NCBI GenBank assembly: GCA_035772735.1
Contig: JASDFA010000007.1
Span: 148,427,001 to 148,491,000, forward strand
Direction of reading: 5' to 3'
Source: Datura wrightii
Lineage: Eukaryota; Streptophyta; Magnoliopsida; Solanales; Solanaceae
DNA length: 64,000 nucleotides
Below the pieces are notes generated by a model that worked only from the letters and a program-made list of their open reading frames with translations, was not told the DNA's origin and did no database searches. The translations under genes were made by a program, and so were the position numbers. This document shows positions 1 through 11,137 of the stretch, one piece after another (the stretch's first letter is position 1; the number at the start of each line of letters is the position of its first letter).

Positions 1-1195
1 TAGAAAGGGGAACCATACATCATGAGTTCATTTTTTTTTTCATTTTATTACTCGCAACAGAAACTTCACAGGTAAAGACAAAATGATCCTCACTTAAAAG
101 GTAGAGAGATACATGTCCACTTTTATGCAGTAAAGGATAATGATTATCTAAATGAACAACAGTTCAAAAATATAATACCATTCTCTACAATTGTGTTCTT
201 CACTCTGGCTGTCTAGAAGGAGAACATGTATATACTGGTAGAAAACTTGAGATGGCACGCTAGGAGAAGGCATAAATATCTAGAGAGACCACAAGTTTCA
301 GGAGCAAAAAGATAACAAAGTAGAGGTTTATTATGGTTATTTGAGGAGTATGATAGACACATTAAAGCGGCAACACCAGCAATTGATTAAGTCTTAAATC
401 CCTGTTAAAACATCTCTTCATCTATTTCGGTAGGCCCTAAATTAGCTCAGCCATTAAGCTTACCTAGTGAGTCCTACCAAAGTAAGTAAATCATGCTTCT
501 TTCATAACTACCTGAGTATAGGGACTGCAGTTGGATCATATGGTTAGATCCAGGATTTTAATCATGACTACGATCTTTAGCTTTAAAAAGGATATGTCAC
601 TAATAGAGTGAAGTTTTGAATGCAGGTACAACAATAAGATTTACCAAGGGAAGTAATCTATGATTGACAGAAGAAAAGGATCTGGTGGAGGGAAACTAAA
701 TATCCAGCTGCCGAGAATCAAGGATTGAAATTCCCAGATAAGGCAACCAAGACTACCTATGAAAAGGAAGAAAATGTTGTCACCTTATATCAAGGAATGA
801 ATTCCTTGATCTAAGGAAGATTCTCAAAGGAACTAATCTGATGAGTAGTAAAAGGACTATTTCAAAATTGGAAAATATTTTAAGCACTACGAAGAAAAGT
901 TCCTTGAGATCAAATTAACATTCAAGCTCAAAAGAAGACAGTTATTAAGACTAAGTTCAAATCAGGCACAAGATCAAAGCAAGATCCCAAATGAAGCGTG
1001 AAGATTGGTCAACAAGTTCTCCAAAAGAAAGCAATAGTGAATGTCAAAGAGGACAACCAGGAGAAAAATATAAAGAGAAGAAATTGGATCAACAAGAAGA
1101 TACACGGCTTACTCTAGAAAACACTATCTTATGCTTCTGAAGCATTGTAGCGCTGTGCCTTAGTGTAATGAAGTAAAACGTGAGACAGATGAAGC
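1..1195. other. Non-coding, no gene recognised
   Basis: This stretch is AT-rich with many stop codons in all frames and shows no recognisable protein similarity, LTR or TIR. If the TLDc gene at 6872-7290 (minus) is intact, this would lie in one of its introns or beyond its 3' end. Confidence 0.4.
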
Positions 1196-1199
1196 ACCC

Positions 1200-1416
1200 A
1201 AGAGTGTGCCCTAGTGTAGCCTAGTGGTTAATGAAGTGAACTGAGAACCATGAGGTCTCATGTTTAAATCCCAACAAAAGCAAAAACACTAAGTAATTTC
1301 TTCTCATTTGTCCACACCATGGACAAAATTAACTGGTACTTATGATGGTAGGAGGTAGCAGGTACCCCGTGGAATTAGTTGAGGTGCGAAAAAACTAGCC
1401 TGGACACCATAATTAT

Positions 1417-1425
<9 letters not shown>
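1200..1425 (+). mobile_element. SINE, SolS/TS-like
   Basis: This is a tRNA-derived SINE. A box A-like motif (TAGCCTAGTGG) lies near 1217-1227 and a box B-like motif (GGTCTCATGTTTAAATCCC) near 1254-1272, at tRNA spacing. They are followed by the body typical of Solanaceae SINEs: a run about the price-like segment GGTAGCAGGTACCCCGTGG, and a 3' end reading CTGGACACCATAATTATCA. The usual poly(A) tail is replaced by a (GA)n run. A related copy lies on the minus strand at 54037-54222. Family assignment is from memory of SolS/TS elements. Confidence 0.8.

Positions 1426-1459
<34 letters not shown>
1420..1459. repeat. (GA)n microsatellite
   Basis: About 20 uninterrupted AG dinucleotides follow the 3' end of the SINE directly, so the array probably grew from the SINE tail. 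Confidence 0.9.
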
Positions 1460-1463
<4 letters not shown>

Positions 1464-2369
1464 TTGTGTGGCTTTCGTTTCTTTGATGACCGAGTGAAAA
1501 CCAAAATGTGGTATTCGATGTTAGTGATCTAGTGAAACCCAACTTAGTCATGTTGGTGGTGAACGCCAGAAAACCACATAAGTTCTACTCAAATTAATAA
1601 ATTTAAAGTATTCCTAATATAACTCTCATGTAACTCACGAGTACTGGACTAGGTACAATATTTGTGATCCAAACCAGCATAAGAATTTCTTGTCTATTTT
1701 ACATTCATGCAAATTTACTTTTGTACTTGGTTAAACTGAAAAACTAACAAGTGTCTTCTGCAGCTTCTCGAACTCAATTTCAGTCAACTAAATTAGACTC
1801 AGTGGTTTAATTTTTAAAAGCTCACAATTAACAACCCCCGGGATATTTTCACATACTTCATGGATACAACCTCTGCATCTCTTCCATGTTTATCATTTTG
1901 CATTCTTTTGGGGTCCTATCTGTGCTAGCTTGGAATTCGATCTTATAAAAATGGAATTTTTGCTCAAGTACATTAAAGATGTAGCTTGCATTTCCTTCTG
2001 CAGAACTTGTTTCAACTTCTATGTCCCGTCCTTCATCTTCCAATAGCCCTTCAATGTTTTGTGGTTTGAGTCTTCTAGTGCCCATCAGTAAAATCTGGTT
2101 GCATACTTTTATTTGCTATGCGCGATATGCCAACGACTTACTACTGTGAATCGTGGGTTCTGTCAATTTTCCTTTTTTGCTCCACTCTTTTGCTATACAT
2201 GCAAGATTGACGGGCTATTTTGGATGGTTAGGTCTTCCCCCAGTATAACCTTGTCGTCCTTAAGTGTGGCATTGTCATTGCCTCCTCCCCGAAATATCAT
2301 CAAATGTTGTTCACTTACTCTAAAGTAGGTGTTATGTGAAAGCCTAAAACTAGATAACAATCTAATACA
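1460..2369. other. Non-coding; unidentified minus ORF at 1858-2085
   Basis: This is AT-rich sequence. A 75-codon minus-strand open frame (1858-2085) is hydrophilic and acidic but resembles nothing I recognise. It lies on the same strand as, and downstream of, the LINE endonuclease remnant at 2370-2690, so it may be degraded LINE sequence. No start context or splice signals support it as a gene. Confidence 0.3.
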
Positions 2370-2690
2370 AACTTTAAAATCTTCCCTTCTCCATTTGCAC
2401 CATAATATATGTTATGTACTCGGTCTAAGTGTCACATATCCACCCGCATATTCATTCAAATCTCCTCCTATAACCATCTGTTGGTCACCTATAATCCCTT
2501 GTACCAATGGCCTATATCTTCTCAAAATTTAAGTTTCCTCGTCTAATTCTATTTGTGAAGCCTATGCACAAATGATATTTTTTCTTTCCCTTCCCACGCT
2601 AATCATAATGAGATAATCCTATCACCAATTATCTTTACTTCTATAACTTTATCTTTAGGTATTGGTTCTACATAATTTCCAACCAGGGGG
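2370..2690 (-). pseudogene. Degraded RTE-type LINE endonuclease fragment
   Basis: On the minus strand the broken frames resemble the apurinic endonuclease domain of plant RTE-like LINEs. A segment reading like VIEVKIIGDRIISL is followed, after frameshifts, by a QIELDEE-like piece and then VIGGDLNEYAGGY, the counterpart of the family's GGDFNGHIG motif. Several stops and shifts show it is dead. The sequence differs from the LINE at 3735-6690, so it is a separate insertion or an older family. Confidence 0.55.
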
Positions 2691-3535
2691 GGATCCAGGG
2701 AGTCAGGAGGGGATTCAGGTGAACCCTCGGCAAAAAAATACCACAATTTATAGCTTGTTTGTTTATCTCTCTAACCTTCTCTCCTTTCCACCAATTTCTT
2801 ATAGACATATAATATAGTTCTTCTTCTCCTCTTCGTTAGACTTCAATTTAATTTTCTTCTCTGTACCTATCAAAAGAGACTCTTTGACTTCCCTGTCAAT
2901 CAGCCTATCCTCTAAGTACCTATTTGAAATTGACTCTCTCGAACAAACATATTTACTCTATCCATCCAGTATGAGGAATTCTTTCTCATCTAGCATCATA
3001 TCCAAGCACTATTTTGATAGAATTATTTTCTTTATCCATACTCGTGCATGATGTGAGAATCCTTGTTTATACTCCTTAATACCCAATGGGTGATACAAAC
3101 GAAGCCCTAGCCTATATAATGCCATGAACAAGCGCCAAGATAGCACATGCTTAGGAGAGAACAACCATGAGGATAAAGGATTCATCACACTTGATTATTT
3201 TGTTTACTCTAATCATCAACCTAGCACAACCCTCTTTTTCCATCAAGACTTGAACTAGATGTACCCAACGAGCATATATGGAAATTTTGTATGTAGTCTT
3301 CCTATTGTAGATGTACTTCTTTTTCAAATACGATGTAAAAATGTCTATCTAATTCCTTGCATATTGAGGTTGGTACTAGTTAATAATGTTCATGGTGTTG
3401 TTATTCTTTTAGAGTGAAGGGCAAAGTATGAAAATTGTTTGTAAGATGTTACAACAATGAAGGTGGATCATTTGATGCTCTTGAGCTCGTACTTAGGAAG
3501 TCATGGATAGGTGAAGGAAAATGTTTTTTTTAAAA
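2691..3535. other. Non-coding, no gene recognised
   Basis: No open frame of note and no repeat boundary that I can define. A G-rich direct repeat near 2686-2715 (variants of GGGGGATCCAGGGAG/GGGGATTCAGG) is the only local pattern. Confidence 0.35.
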
Positions 3536-3537
3536 AT

Positions 3538-3723
3538 ATTGATCATAGGTTTAAACCGTAGAAACAAGCTCTTGCCTCTTAAATAAATGCAAGTTTACAT
3601 ACAATAAACATACTATGCTTTGGTCCTTCACTAGAATCCCTCCATAAAGGGAGCTTAGTGCACCAGGTTGTTCATCTTTATGGTCGTAGTTTAGTGCACC
3701 ATGTTGTTCTTTTTATGGTTGTG
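3538..3723 (+). mobile_element. SINE 3' part with duplicated end
   Basis: A box B-like motif (ATAGGTTTAAACCGT) near 3546-3560 is followed by the body of a second Solanaceae SINE type: AAACAAGCTCTTGC, then a region corresponding to the GACCC-rich segment, then GGGAGCTTAGTGCACCAGG. The terminal ~36 bp (GCTTAGTGCACCAGGTTGTTC...) is present twice in tandem (3652-3687 and 3688-3723). The box A part is degenerate or missing. The element abuts the 3' tail of the minus-strand LINE. Confidence 0.6.
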
Positions 3724-3734
3724 GTGTTCGGCAG

Positions 3735-6690
3735 GTTGCAACAACAACAACAAGAACAACAACAATATATGCAGGGTAATCCTACGAGTGGGGTCCGAGG
3801 AAGATAGAGCATATGCAGGCATTACCCTAACTTCATGAAGGTAGAGAGGTTGTTTCTGAAAGATCCACAGCTTAAGTAACACATATCAGCAATTTTTAAA
3901 AAATTATATAAATAAAACACACATGGCAAGTAATAGAGAAATCATTACATAGAAGTCAGGAGAAGGAATATTAACAACAACAAATAATGTGATAACTGAA
4001 GCAAAGAAATAACAGGCAGTAACAGAAATCAAAGGGCAAGAAATTACGAGACTAGTACTAACACTACTGGTATGCAAGAAAAAACATATGCAGTGGTGTC
4101 ATAGTGAAGCGAGACAACACCAACTATCTATAAACCTTCTACCTTAATCCTCGACCTCCATATCCTCCTACCTGAGGTCATGTTCTCCATAAGCTGCGTC
4201 ATATCCTGTCTAATTACCTCTCCCCAATACTTCTTTGACCTACCTCTACATTTCCTTAAACCCGCCATTACCATCCTCTCACACCTCCTCACTGGGACAT
4301 CTGCGCATCTCTTCCCATGTCCAAACCACCTCAACATCGCTTCCCTCATCTTGTCCACCACGGAGGTCACACCCTCCTTGTCCCGGATATCTTTATTCCT
4401 AATCCTATCTCTCATATGATGCCCACATATCCACCTCAACATCGTTATTTCTACAACTCTCATCTTCTAAGCATGAGAGTTCTTAATTGACCAACACTCG
4501 GCCCCATACAACATAGTCGGCTTAACCACCAATCTGTAGAACTTGCCTTTTTAAGTTTTGGTGGTACATTCTTATCGCACAAGACTCTGGAGGCGAGCCG
4601 CTACTTCATCCACCCCGCACCAATACGATATGTGGCATCATCGTTGATCTCTCCATTTCTTAGATTAAAAAATCAAGTTACTTGAAACTTTCTCTCTTGA
4701 GGATGGCCTGAATATCAAGCCTCACTTCCACGCCGACCCCATGTGTAACATTATTGAACTTACACTCCAAGTATTCAGTTTTGGTCCTTCTCAACCTAAA
4801 CCCTTTAGACTCCATGTTCGTCTCCATACCTCCCGCCTGACACTAACTCTACCATGAGTCTCGCCAATCAAAACTATGTCATCTGCAAATAACATACACC
4901 ATCGCACCTCCCTAGAATATGGCGCGTCAATTCATTCATCACCCAGGCAAAAAGAAACAAATTAAGAGTTGACTCCCGGTGCAACCCTACTACTAATGGG
5001 AATTGCTCCGACTCTCCTCTCACTATCCTTACCCGGGTCTTGGCTCCATTGTACATGTCCTTAATTGCCCTAGTGTATGTCATTGGTACACCTCTAGCCT
5101 TCGAGCATCTCCATAGAATCTCCCTTGGGACTTTGTCGTAAGTCTTCTCTGAATCGATAAACACCATATGAAGTCTGTTTTCCTCTCCCTATAATGATCC
5201 ACCAATCTCCTCACAATATAAATTACTTCCATAGTAGAACGCCCTGGCATGAATCAGAACTAATTCTCGAAAATAGACATACCCCCCCTAATCCTCATCT
5301 CCATTACCTTCTCCCACACTTTCATAGTGTAGCTCAGTAGCTTGATCCTCCTATAGTTATTGTAATTCTAAATATCACCATTGTTCTTGCTTGTACAACG
5401 GAATTATTGTACTCCATCTCTATTCTTCAGGCATTTTTGTTGTCTTAAAAATGACATTAAACAACTTAGTTAACCAGTCCAAACTCACCCCGCCTTCGTT
5501 GTTCTAAAATTCCACCGAGATCTCATTAGGCCAGTCACTCATCCCCTTCTCATCCTACGAAGAACACCTTTGACCTCTTCGACCTTTATACACCTACAGT
5601 ACCAAAATCCCGATGCCTTTCGAAGTGTTCCAAATCATCAACCATAATGTCTTTGTCCCCTCTCTGTTCAAGAGTTTATAAAAATAAGTTCGCCATCTCC
5701 GTCTAATAAGTGCCTCTTCCACCAATATGTTGCCTTCCTCGTCTTTAATGCACTTTACTTGGTCCAGGTCTTGAGTTTCCTTCTCTCGCCCTGGCTAGCC
5801 TGTACAGCTTCTTATCCCGAGCCTTTGTCCTCTAGTTGAATATACCAAAAACTGTCATTTTTGTTGCCATCATCGCTAATTTCACCTCCTTCTTCGTCAT
5901 CTTATACCTTTCCCTATTCGTCTGTTTATCCTCTTCATGCTTGCCCTCCACCAATTTCGCATAAGCAGCCTTTTCAGCTTTCACTTTTCCTTGGAATTCT
6001 CCATTCCACCACCAATCCCCGCAATGTGCACTAAAGTTACCAATCGAGACCCCAACACCTCTCTTCTTGCTTCCCTAATGTAGTTAACTGCCTATCTCAC
6101 ATATTGTTTGCATTCCCACTGCTCCCCTAGGCCCCCAAACGCCATCAACTTCTCCCCCATCTCCTGAGCACTGGTTGCAGTCAAGCTACCCCATCTGATC
6201 CTTGTTCAATCACACACAACTGTCTTTTTTCTCTTCATTTTCCTCTTAATCACCAAATCCATCACCAAAAGCTTATGTTAGATTGTAAGACCCTCACTCT
6301 GGATAACCTTGCAGTACTTACACAGACTTATATCATCCTTCCTAAGAAGTAAGTAATCTACCTGAGTCTCAACTAACAAACTGCGAAAAGTCACCAAGTC
6401 TTCCTCCTTCTTCAGGAAACTCGAGTTAGCTACCACCAACTCAAAGGCTTTCGCAAAATCCAAAAGCTAGGCTCCTCCTTCATTTCTATCTCTAGAACCA
6501 AAACTTTCATGCACATCGTTATAACCCCTTAAAGTTGTACCAATATGGCCAGTGAAATCCCCTCCTATGAATAGCTTCCCATTGTGCGAAATACCTCTAA
6601 CAACCTCATCCAAATCAACCAAAAAGAGCCTATTGTTCTCCTCATCTAAGTCCCCTTGTGGAGCGTCCATCAATATACAATACTATGGAT
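3735..6690 (-). mobile_element. 5'-truncated RTE-like LINE
   Basis: This is a non-LTR retrotransposon read on the minus strand. It starts inside the endonuclease domain (about 6690), runs through the reverse transcriptase, and ends in a 3' UTR and a (TTG)n-type tail that appears on the plus strand as CAACAACAACAACAAGAACAACAACAA at 3738-3766. The 3' UTR has the motif widespread in Solanaceae LINEs and SINEs: CCTCTCTACCTTCATGAAG, then GACCCCACTCGTAGGATTACC. The 5' truncation is typical of target-primed reverse transcription. I could not define a target-site duplication. If the TLDc gene is intact, the LINE lies in its intron, in the same orientation. Confidence 0.85.
4128..6673 (-). pseudogene. 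LINE ORF2 remains (endonuclease and RT), multiply broken
   Basis: Three recognisable blocks occur in the expected order on the minus strand. Endonuclease (6673 to 6278): KLFIGGDFTGHIGTT and a segment VTFRSLLVETQVDYLLLR, split by a stop or frame change near 6465. Reverse transcriptase (5167 to 4874): VFIDSEKTYDKVPREILW, the conserved palm region in which functional copies read F-I-D-L-E-K-A-Y-D-K; it ends before the catalytic FADD motif, where the frame is lost. C-terminal region (4463 to 4128): MLRWICGHHMRDRIRNKD and the RWFGH-KR-C basic motif. In between, the frame is interrupted many times. It cannot make an active protein. Confidence 0.85.
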
Positions 6691-6871
6691 GGAGTGAATT
6701 CAAATACTAACCCAATAAATTGCAATTTAAGCTGTATAACTGGAAAAGCTATAAGAAAAATAGATACAGAAAGTAAAATAAAAAGGCCTCTATATACCAT
6801 CAAGTCAACAAATGAGAAAACTTTTGGGTAACCAATTCAAGAACTTGTGGGATGAATTGAAAAATACTCAC

Positions 6872-7290
6872 TTTAGCAATTACAAGGTCCTCAAATGTAA
6901 GTTTTTGATCCTTGCGCTTCTGGGTGACCAAATCGAACATTCTATCACCCAACGGCCCTTCAACTCCGATATACGCCTATATGCACAAATACCCAGTTCA
7001 TGATTTCATGGGGAAAAAAAACTGAAAAATTGACAGAAAGTACCTTGAAAACAGAAGGAGAAATGTATTGTCCATTGCTCTGAGATTGTGCAGCTAGTGA
7101 ATCGAACAACAATTTCAGGTCCTCCAGTTTCTTCTCGGTGAAAGCTCTACAAAAGACATATTTATATGCGTTTGAGTTCAAAATTGATCAAGTAATTAAC
7201 TGTGTAACCATTTTGTAGTGTTATAAAGAGAGAGTGCCTCTTGGCTAAAGCAAAGCGTGGATTCGTGGAATTCGACTGAGAGTTGCCCAT
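6872..7290 (-). CDS. TLDc/EF-hand-type protein, 5' exons only
   Basis: Three exons on the minus strand give one continuous frame of 87 codons: 7290-7238 (start MGNSQSNSTNPRF), 7146-7044 (AFTEKKLEDLKLLFDSLAAQ) and 6976-6872 (ending in FEDLVIAK). Junction phases fit: AG|A at the first, phase 0 at the second. This is the N-terminus of plant TLD-domain proteins of the At5g06260 type, which carry a possible N-myristoylation glycine (MGNS), an EF-hand-like region and a C-terminal TLDc domain linked to oxidation resistance. After exon 3 there is a good donor (GTGAGT), but no further exon was recognised down to position 1, so the gene either runs off the window or is truncated. The first intron starts with GC rather than GT (7237-7236). 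Family assignment is confident; functionality is not. Confidence 0.75.
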
Positions 7291-7829
7291 TTTCTGCTCT
7301 TCCCTATTCGCGTTATACTACTCTGCTATTCTCTTCAAGCTGTTCGCTGTAATAAACGTGGCAGCAAGTAACAGTGTGCTTATATTACAAGGGGAAACTA
7401 CCAGAAGTTAGCGGCCAAAGTCAGATCGGCTCAAGATGACAAGTGTTTTTGCTAGAAATAAAATACGAGTGTGTTTTTTGGAAAATATTTTTCTTGTTTT
7501 GTGAGTAGAAATACTTTTTGAAGACCTTATTAAAGGCTTATAATAGTTTCAAAATTGTATAATTTTTTTCACTTACAATCGCATGAAACTTTTTTAGGAT
7601 AAAAGATTGATATAAGGAGCAACATTTAAGAATTTTTTGGAAAAACTAATATGAAGTAGTGAAATATTTGTCAAAAAAATAACAATAAATATATTTGAAT
7701 AGGATATATACAAATTTTATTCGTATATGTGTGGGGTAGATAGATTATTTTGTGGTAGATTCTCGATTCAAAAAAAAATGTAACCTAAGCAGGGCTAAGA
7801 AAAATAACAATAGCAAAATAACAAGATGA

Positions 7830-8470
7830 ACAAAGCAAACGAAGCAACAAGCTAAGTAGCAGTAAAATAACAATAATAATATACTCAGTATAATCCCACA
7901 AAGTGGACTAGTGGAGTTTGTGGCGGGTAGAATATACGTGGAACTTACCTCTAAACTCAGAGGCAGAGAGATCTTTTCTATCAAAAATGTAGTTGATGAA
8001 AAGAGAACTACCTCATACCTCTCCCACATAAAAGTTCTACAATACCCGACTACCTACTATATACCTTCTAACCTTAATCTTTGGCCTCTATATCTTCTTA
8101 TCTAGGGTCATATCTTGTCCAATCACCTCCACACCTTTAATTACCTATTCCTAAAATATACAGTCTCTCATACCTCTTTACCGGTGCATGTACACACCTC
8201 CTCTTCACTTCGAACCATCTTCACTTCTTTTATTTTATGTGTCGAAGAAGCCACTCCCACCTTGTCATGTATAATTTCTTTCTTACTGCTATATCTTTTA
8301 GTGTGCTCACATGTGTATCTAAGCATTTTAATCTTTGCTATCTTCATCTTCTAAGTGTGTGTCTTCTTTACTGGTCAATACTTTTGCCCCATAGAATAAC
8401 GTAGATCTCACAATTACTTTGTAAAACTCATCTTTAAACTTTGATGACGTAGTTTTTGTGTAAGCGAAAA
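7830..8470 (-). mobile_element. Second LINE 3' fragment
   Basis: On the minus strand this carries a degraded copy of the same LINE 3' end. The tail motif appears on the plus strand as TATACTCAGTATAATCCCACAAAGTGGACT (7879-7908). The region at 8040-8450 matches the C-terminal coding region of the LINE at 4128-4560: plus-strand words such as GAAGCCACTCCCACCTTGTC and TTCATCTTCTAAGTGTG align with the corresponding parts there. It is about as degraded as the first copy or more so, and lies just upstream of the TLDc start. Confidence 0.7.
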
Positions 8471-10390
8471 GTTAATGTATTCATAATTTTTTCTGAATTT
8501 ATTCTCTTATGAAACGTTATTAGTTGATGAGAAAAATTAAACCGGTGACTAACTTTTTACGAGGTATCATTATACTTGAAAACTTTATAGTCCAATAAAA
8601 TTACTCCTTGATCTATCACCTCAAACAATATAATATGAGATATAACATCTTAATCACACATATTTTTTTAGCTGAGGCACATAAATAGTAAGATAAAATT
8701 TAATATGAGTTAGCAAGTCCAGTTTAAAAAACATTAAACAAAGTGTTCGAAAATAGTATTTTAGTTTGACTTAGTGCAAAGGATTACATCAACAGTTTTT
8801 TTCTTTAATTATATATATATAAAACTAATATATGCAAACTTATAATAATTTGACACTAATCACAATTTTTAAAATCATTTAGAGAGAGTTGATAAATGTG
8901 ATTATAATCCAACGAGTTGTAGGGTATATAAAGTAAATTGATAAATCACACTAATTCGATAATTCGAGTCAAATAAAAAAAATTTGACTAGTAATTTAAT
9001 TCAATGTGGTTTGGTGTTGGAAAAAAAACCGATTACAATTGATTTGGTGTGGTTTTAATTAAAAAGTCAAATCCAATTAAACCACCCGACATTATATTTA
9101 TATATTTTTATAAATATATTTATGTCATTTTTATATACTTCTTAATTTTTTAAAAATAATTTTTATCTTTTAACATATTATTTCAAGCTTGGACTTAGAA
9201 TTTATAGATGCATGTTATTAACACAAACAAATTTCAAATCAAAACCAAATCAATATTAATGCTAACAAAAGAAATTATTTCGACACTAGAAATGACAACA
9301 ATACTAGATATATATTCTTTAATTTTTTATTGGTTAATTTATTTTAAAAAAACACACAACTTAATCTGTTTTTTAAAAAAATATTTAGTTATGTCAGTAA
9401 TAGTTATTAGCCGTGCTTAGTTTGATATGACTTAATAATTTTAGAGTATGATTATTTTCTTTATGATTCATTAATTAACAATATTTATTTATGCGGTTTC
9501 ATTATCTTATCGGTTGAATATTTTAGTACAATGTCAACACCCGTCTCATATTTTATGGTATTTTTCTTAATTAAAAAATACCTTAGAAAGTTGTATGTTA
9601 CTATAATTAAAGAAATATTCAATTACAAGTTATATGTTTTGTATGAAGACTTTATTAGAGGAAAAAAACTCGAAAAATTTGAGAAAATCAAAAAATTCAA
9701 AAAAACTCAAGGTTGATAAACTCAACTTTTATTGATTTGATTTGATTTATAGATTTAAATCTCGATACAATTAATTTTATTTAATATTTAAAAAATCCAA
9801 ACTATTTACACCCTTAGCAGTTAGATTAAATTATTTAACTGTCGATTAATCATTAAAAATATTATTATGTGTAACCCCAAGTGTACAATTGAGTAAACAG
9901 CCCTTGTTTCCGAAGTTTGAAATTTCAAAAGATGTTATTTTTATATTCTTTTAAAATCATCCAAATTTTGGACGATTAAACTAAAAAATAATATAAAAAA
10001 ATTTCTTATGCGTGTGTATTTTTCTAAATGAATAATCATGTATTTTTCCTTTTATTGTAAGTTTCATTTTTTTTCCTTCACATTATTGAAAAGCATAACT
10101 ATAAACTAATAAAATAAAATAATAATATAAAAACAATATGCTTAACGAAATTAATGAGGAATAAGGATAATAGATAAAAGAAGATAATCCGATGAAGGAA
10201 ATAGGGAATTTTTTATTTAGAACAACTGCCTCCACAGAAGAATGAGCCGACAGCTGGCTTGCTTGCGTGTCACGTAAAAATCTGCAAAGGAACCAAAAAC
10301 TTTGGGCCTAAATTGAAAATATTAAATCTATGAGGACTAATCTGTAGAGAGGTCTTTATTTTTATATTTTTTCCCGAGAGGGGTCTTTAT
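8471..10390. other. AT-rich intergenic DNA, possible decayed MITE
   Basis: No gene. Between about 9020 and 9830 there are opposed stretches of the kind GTGGTTTGGTGTTGGAAAAA / CAAAAAAACTCAAGGTTGATAA, as seen in Solanaceae MITEs with 'GGTTTGGTTT' termini. I cannot define matching TIRs or a TSD. The rest is simple AT-rich sequence. Confidence 0.35.
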
Positions 10391-10395
10391 TGAAT

Positions 10396-10404
10396 TGTAT
10401 AAAA
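10396..10404 (+). promoter_or_regulatory. Putative TATA box of PQT3-like gene
   Basis: GTATAAAAT lies about 30-40 bp upstream of a sequence (AATTCAGCCAGACAATTAATC...) that looks like a plant 5' UTR start. The position is inferred from spacing; no transcript evidence is available. Confidence 0.4.
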
Positions 10405-10429
10405 TGTGGAATTCTCCCCCAATTCAGCC

Positions 10430-11137
10430 AGACAATTAATCAGTTTCTCATCTGTGGAAACCCTAGTTCCGACACCCCATAAGCTTAGTGCCTCGGCTTT
10501 CTCTTCCGTTTTCCGTTCGATTCGCTTCGAAATTCAGCGGATTATCCGATGAGTTCACCGTGCGCGGAGATGAATTGAGGTTTTCAGGTAGAGAACTCTC
10601 TCCTGTTTTCGGGAAGAATTGGCAGTCGGTCGGTCGGTCGGCGCTGGTTTGATTCAATTCAATCGATCTGAAGAATCCGGCGTTTTATAAAACATAGAAT
10701 CAGCTCCTGAGGTTACCGTAAAGATTCATCAACCTCAAGTGTCTGCTAAGAGAGACGTTCGGCGTGCCAAAGAAGCCGATTATTGTGCTATTTGATAGAT
10801 CCGATCGAGATCGTCCCAGTCGAAAGAGTAGCGGTAGCAGTGATTTAATTTTGGTTAATAAACCCTTAGATATTGCTGCTGAGTGAAGCATGCGGATTAA
10901 TTTGGTCGTGGAGGATGTTCAACTAATTTGTTGAAGGAATTTGGTTTGACTGATTTCCTTCGAGTTATTGAAGAGAAGTTGTGAGATAGAAAAATGAGCT
11001 TCTTTTAATTTTTTCTTTTGTACTTTATATCAATTTTCTTTGAGTTCAATATCAGGCCTATTATGATTTTTTGATCGGCCTCTTTGTTGTTATTGATTTG
11101 TTTGAGGAAAAAAAGGAATTTTAAGAAAAAAAGAGTT
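10430..11137 (+). other. Probable 5' UTR with an intron
   Basis: This is the leader of the PQT3-like gene, GC-richer than its surroundings, with a short (GGTC)n run near 10626-10641. A good donor (TTTTCAG|GTAGAG, 10587/10588) and an acceptor-like CAATATCAG (ending 11055) suggest one 5' UTR intron of about 470 bp. Inferred only. Confidence 0.4.

Noticed and set aside
3691..3882. Minus-strand 63-codon frame
   Set aside because: It consists of the LINE 3' UTR and (TTG)n tail, giving a poly-Leu run; not a gene.
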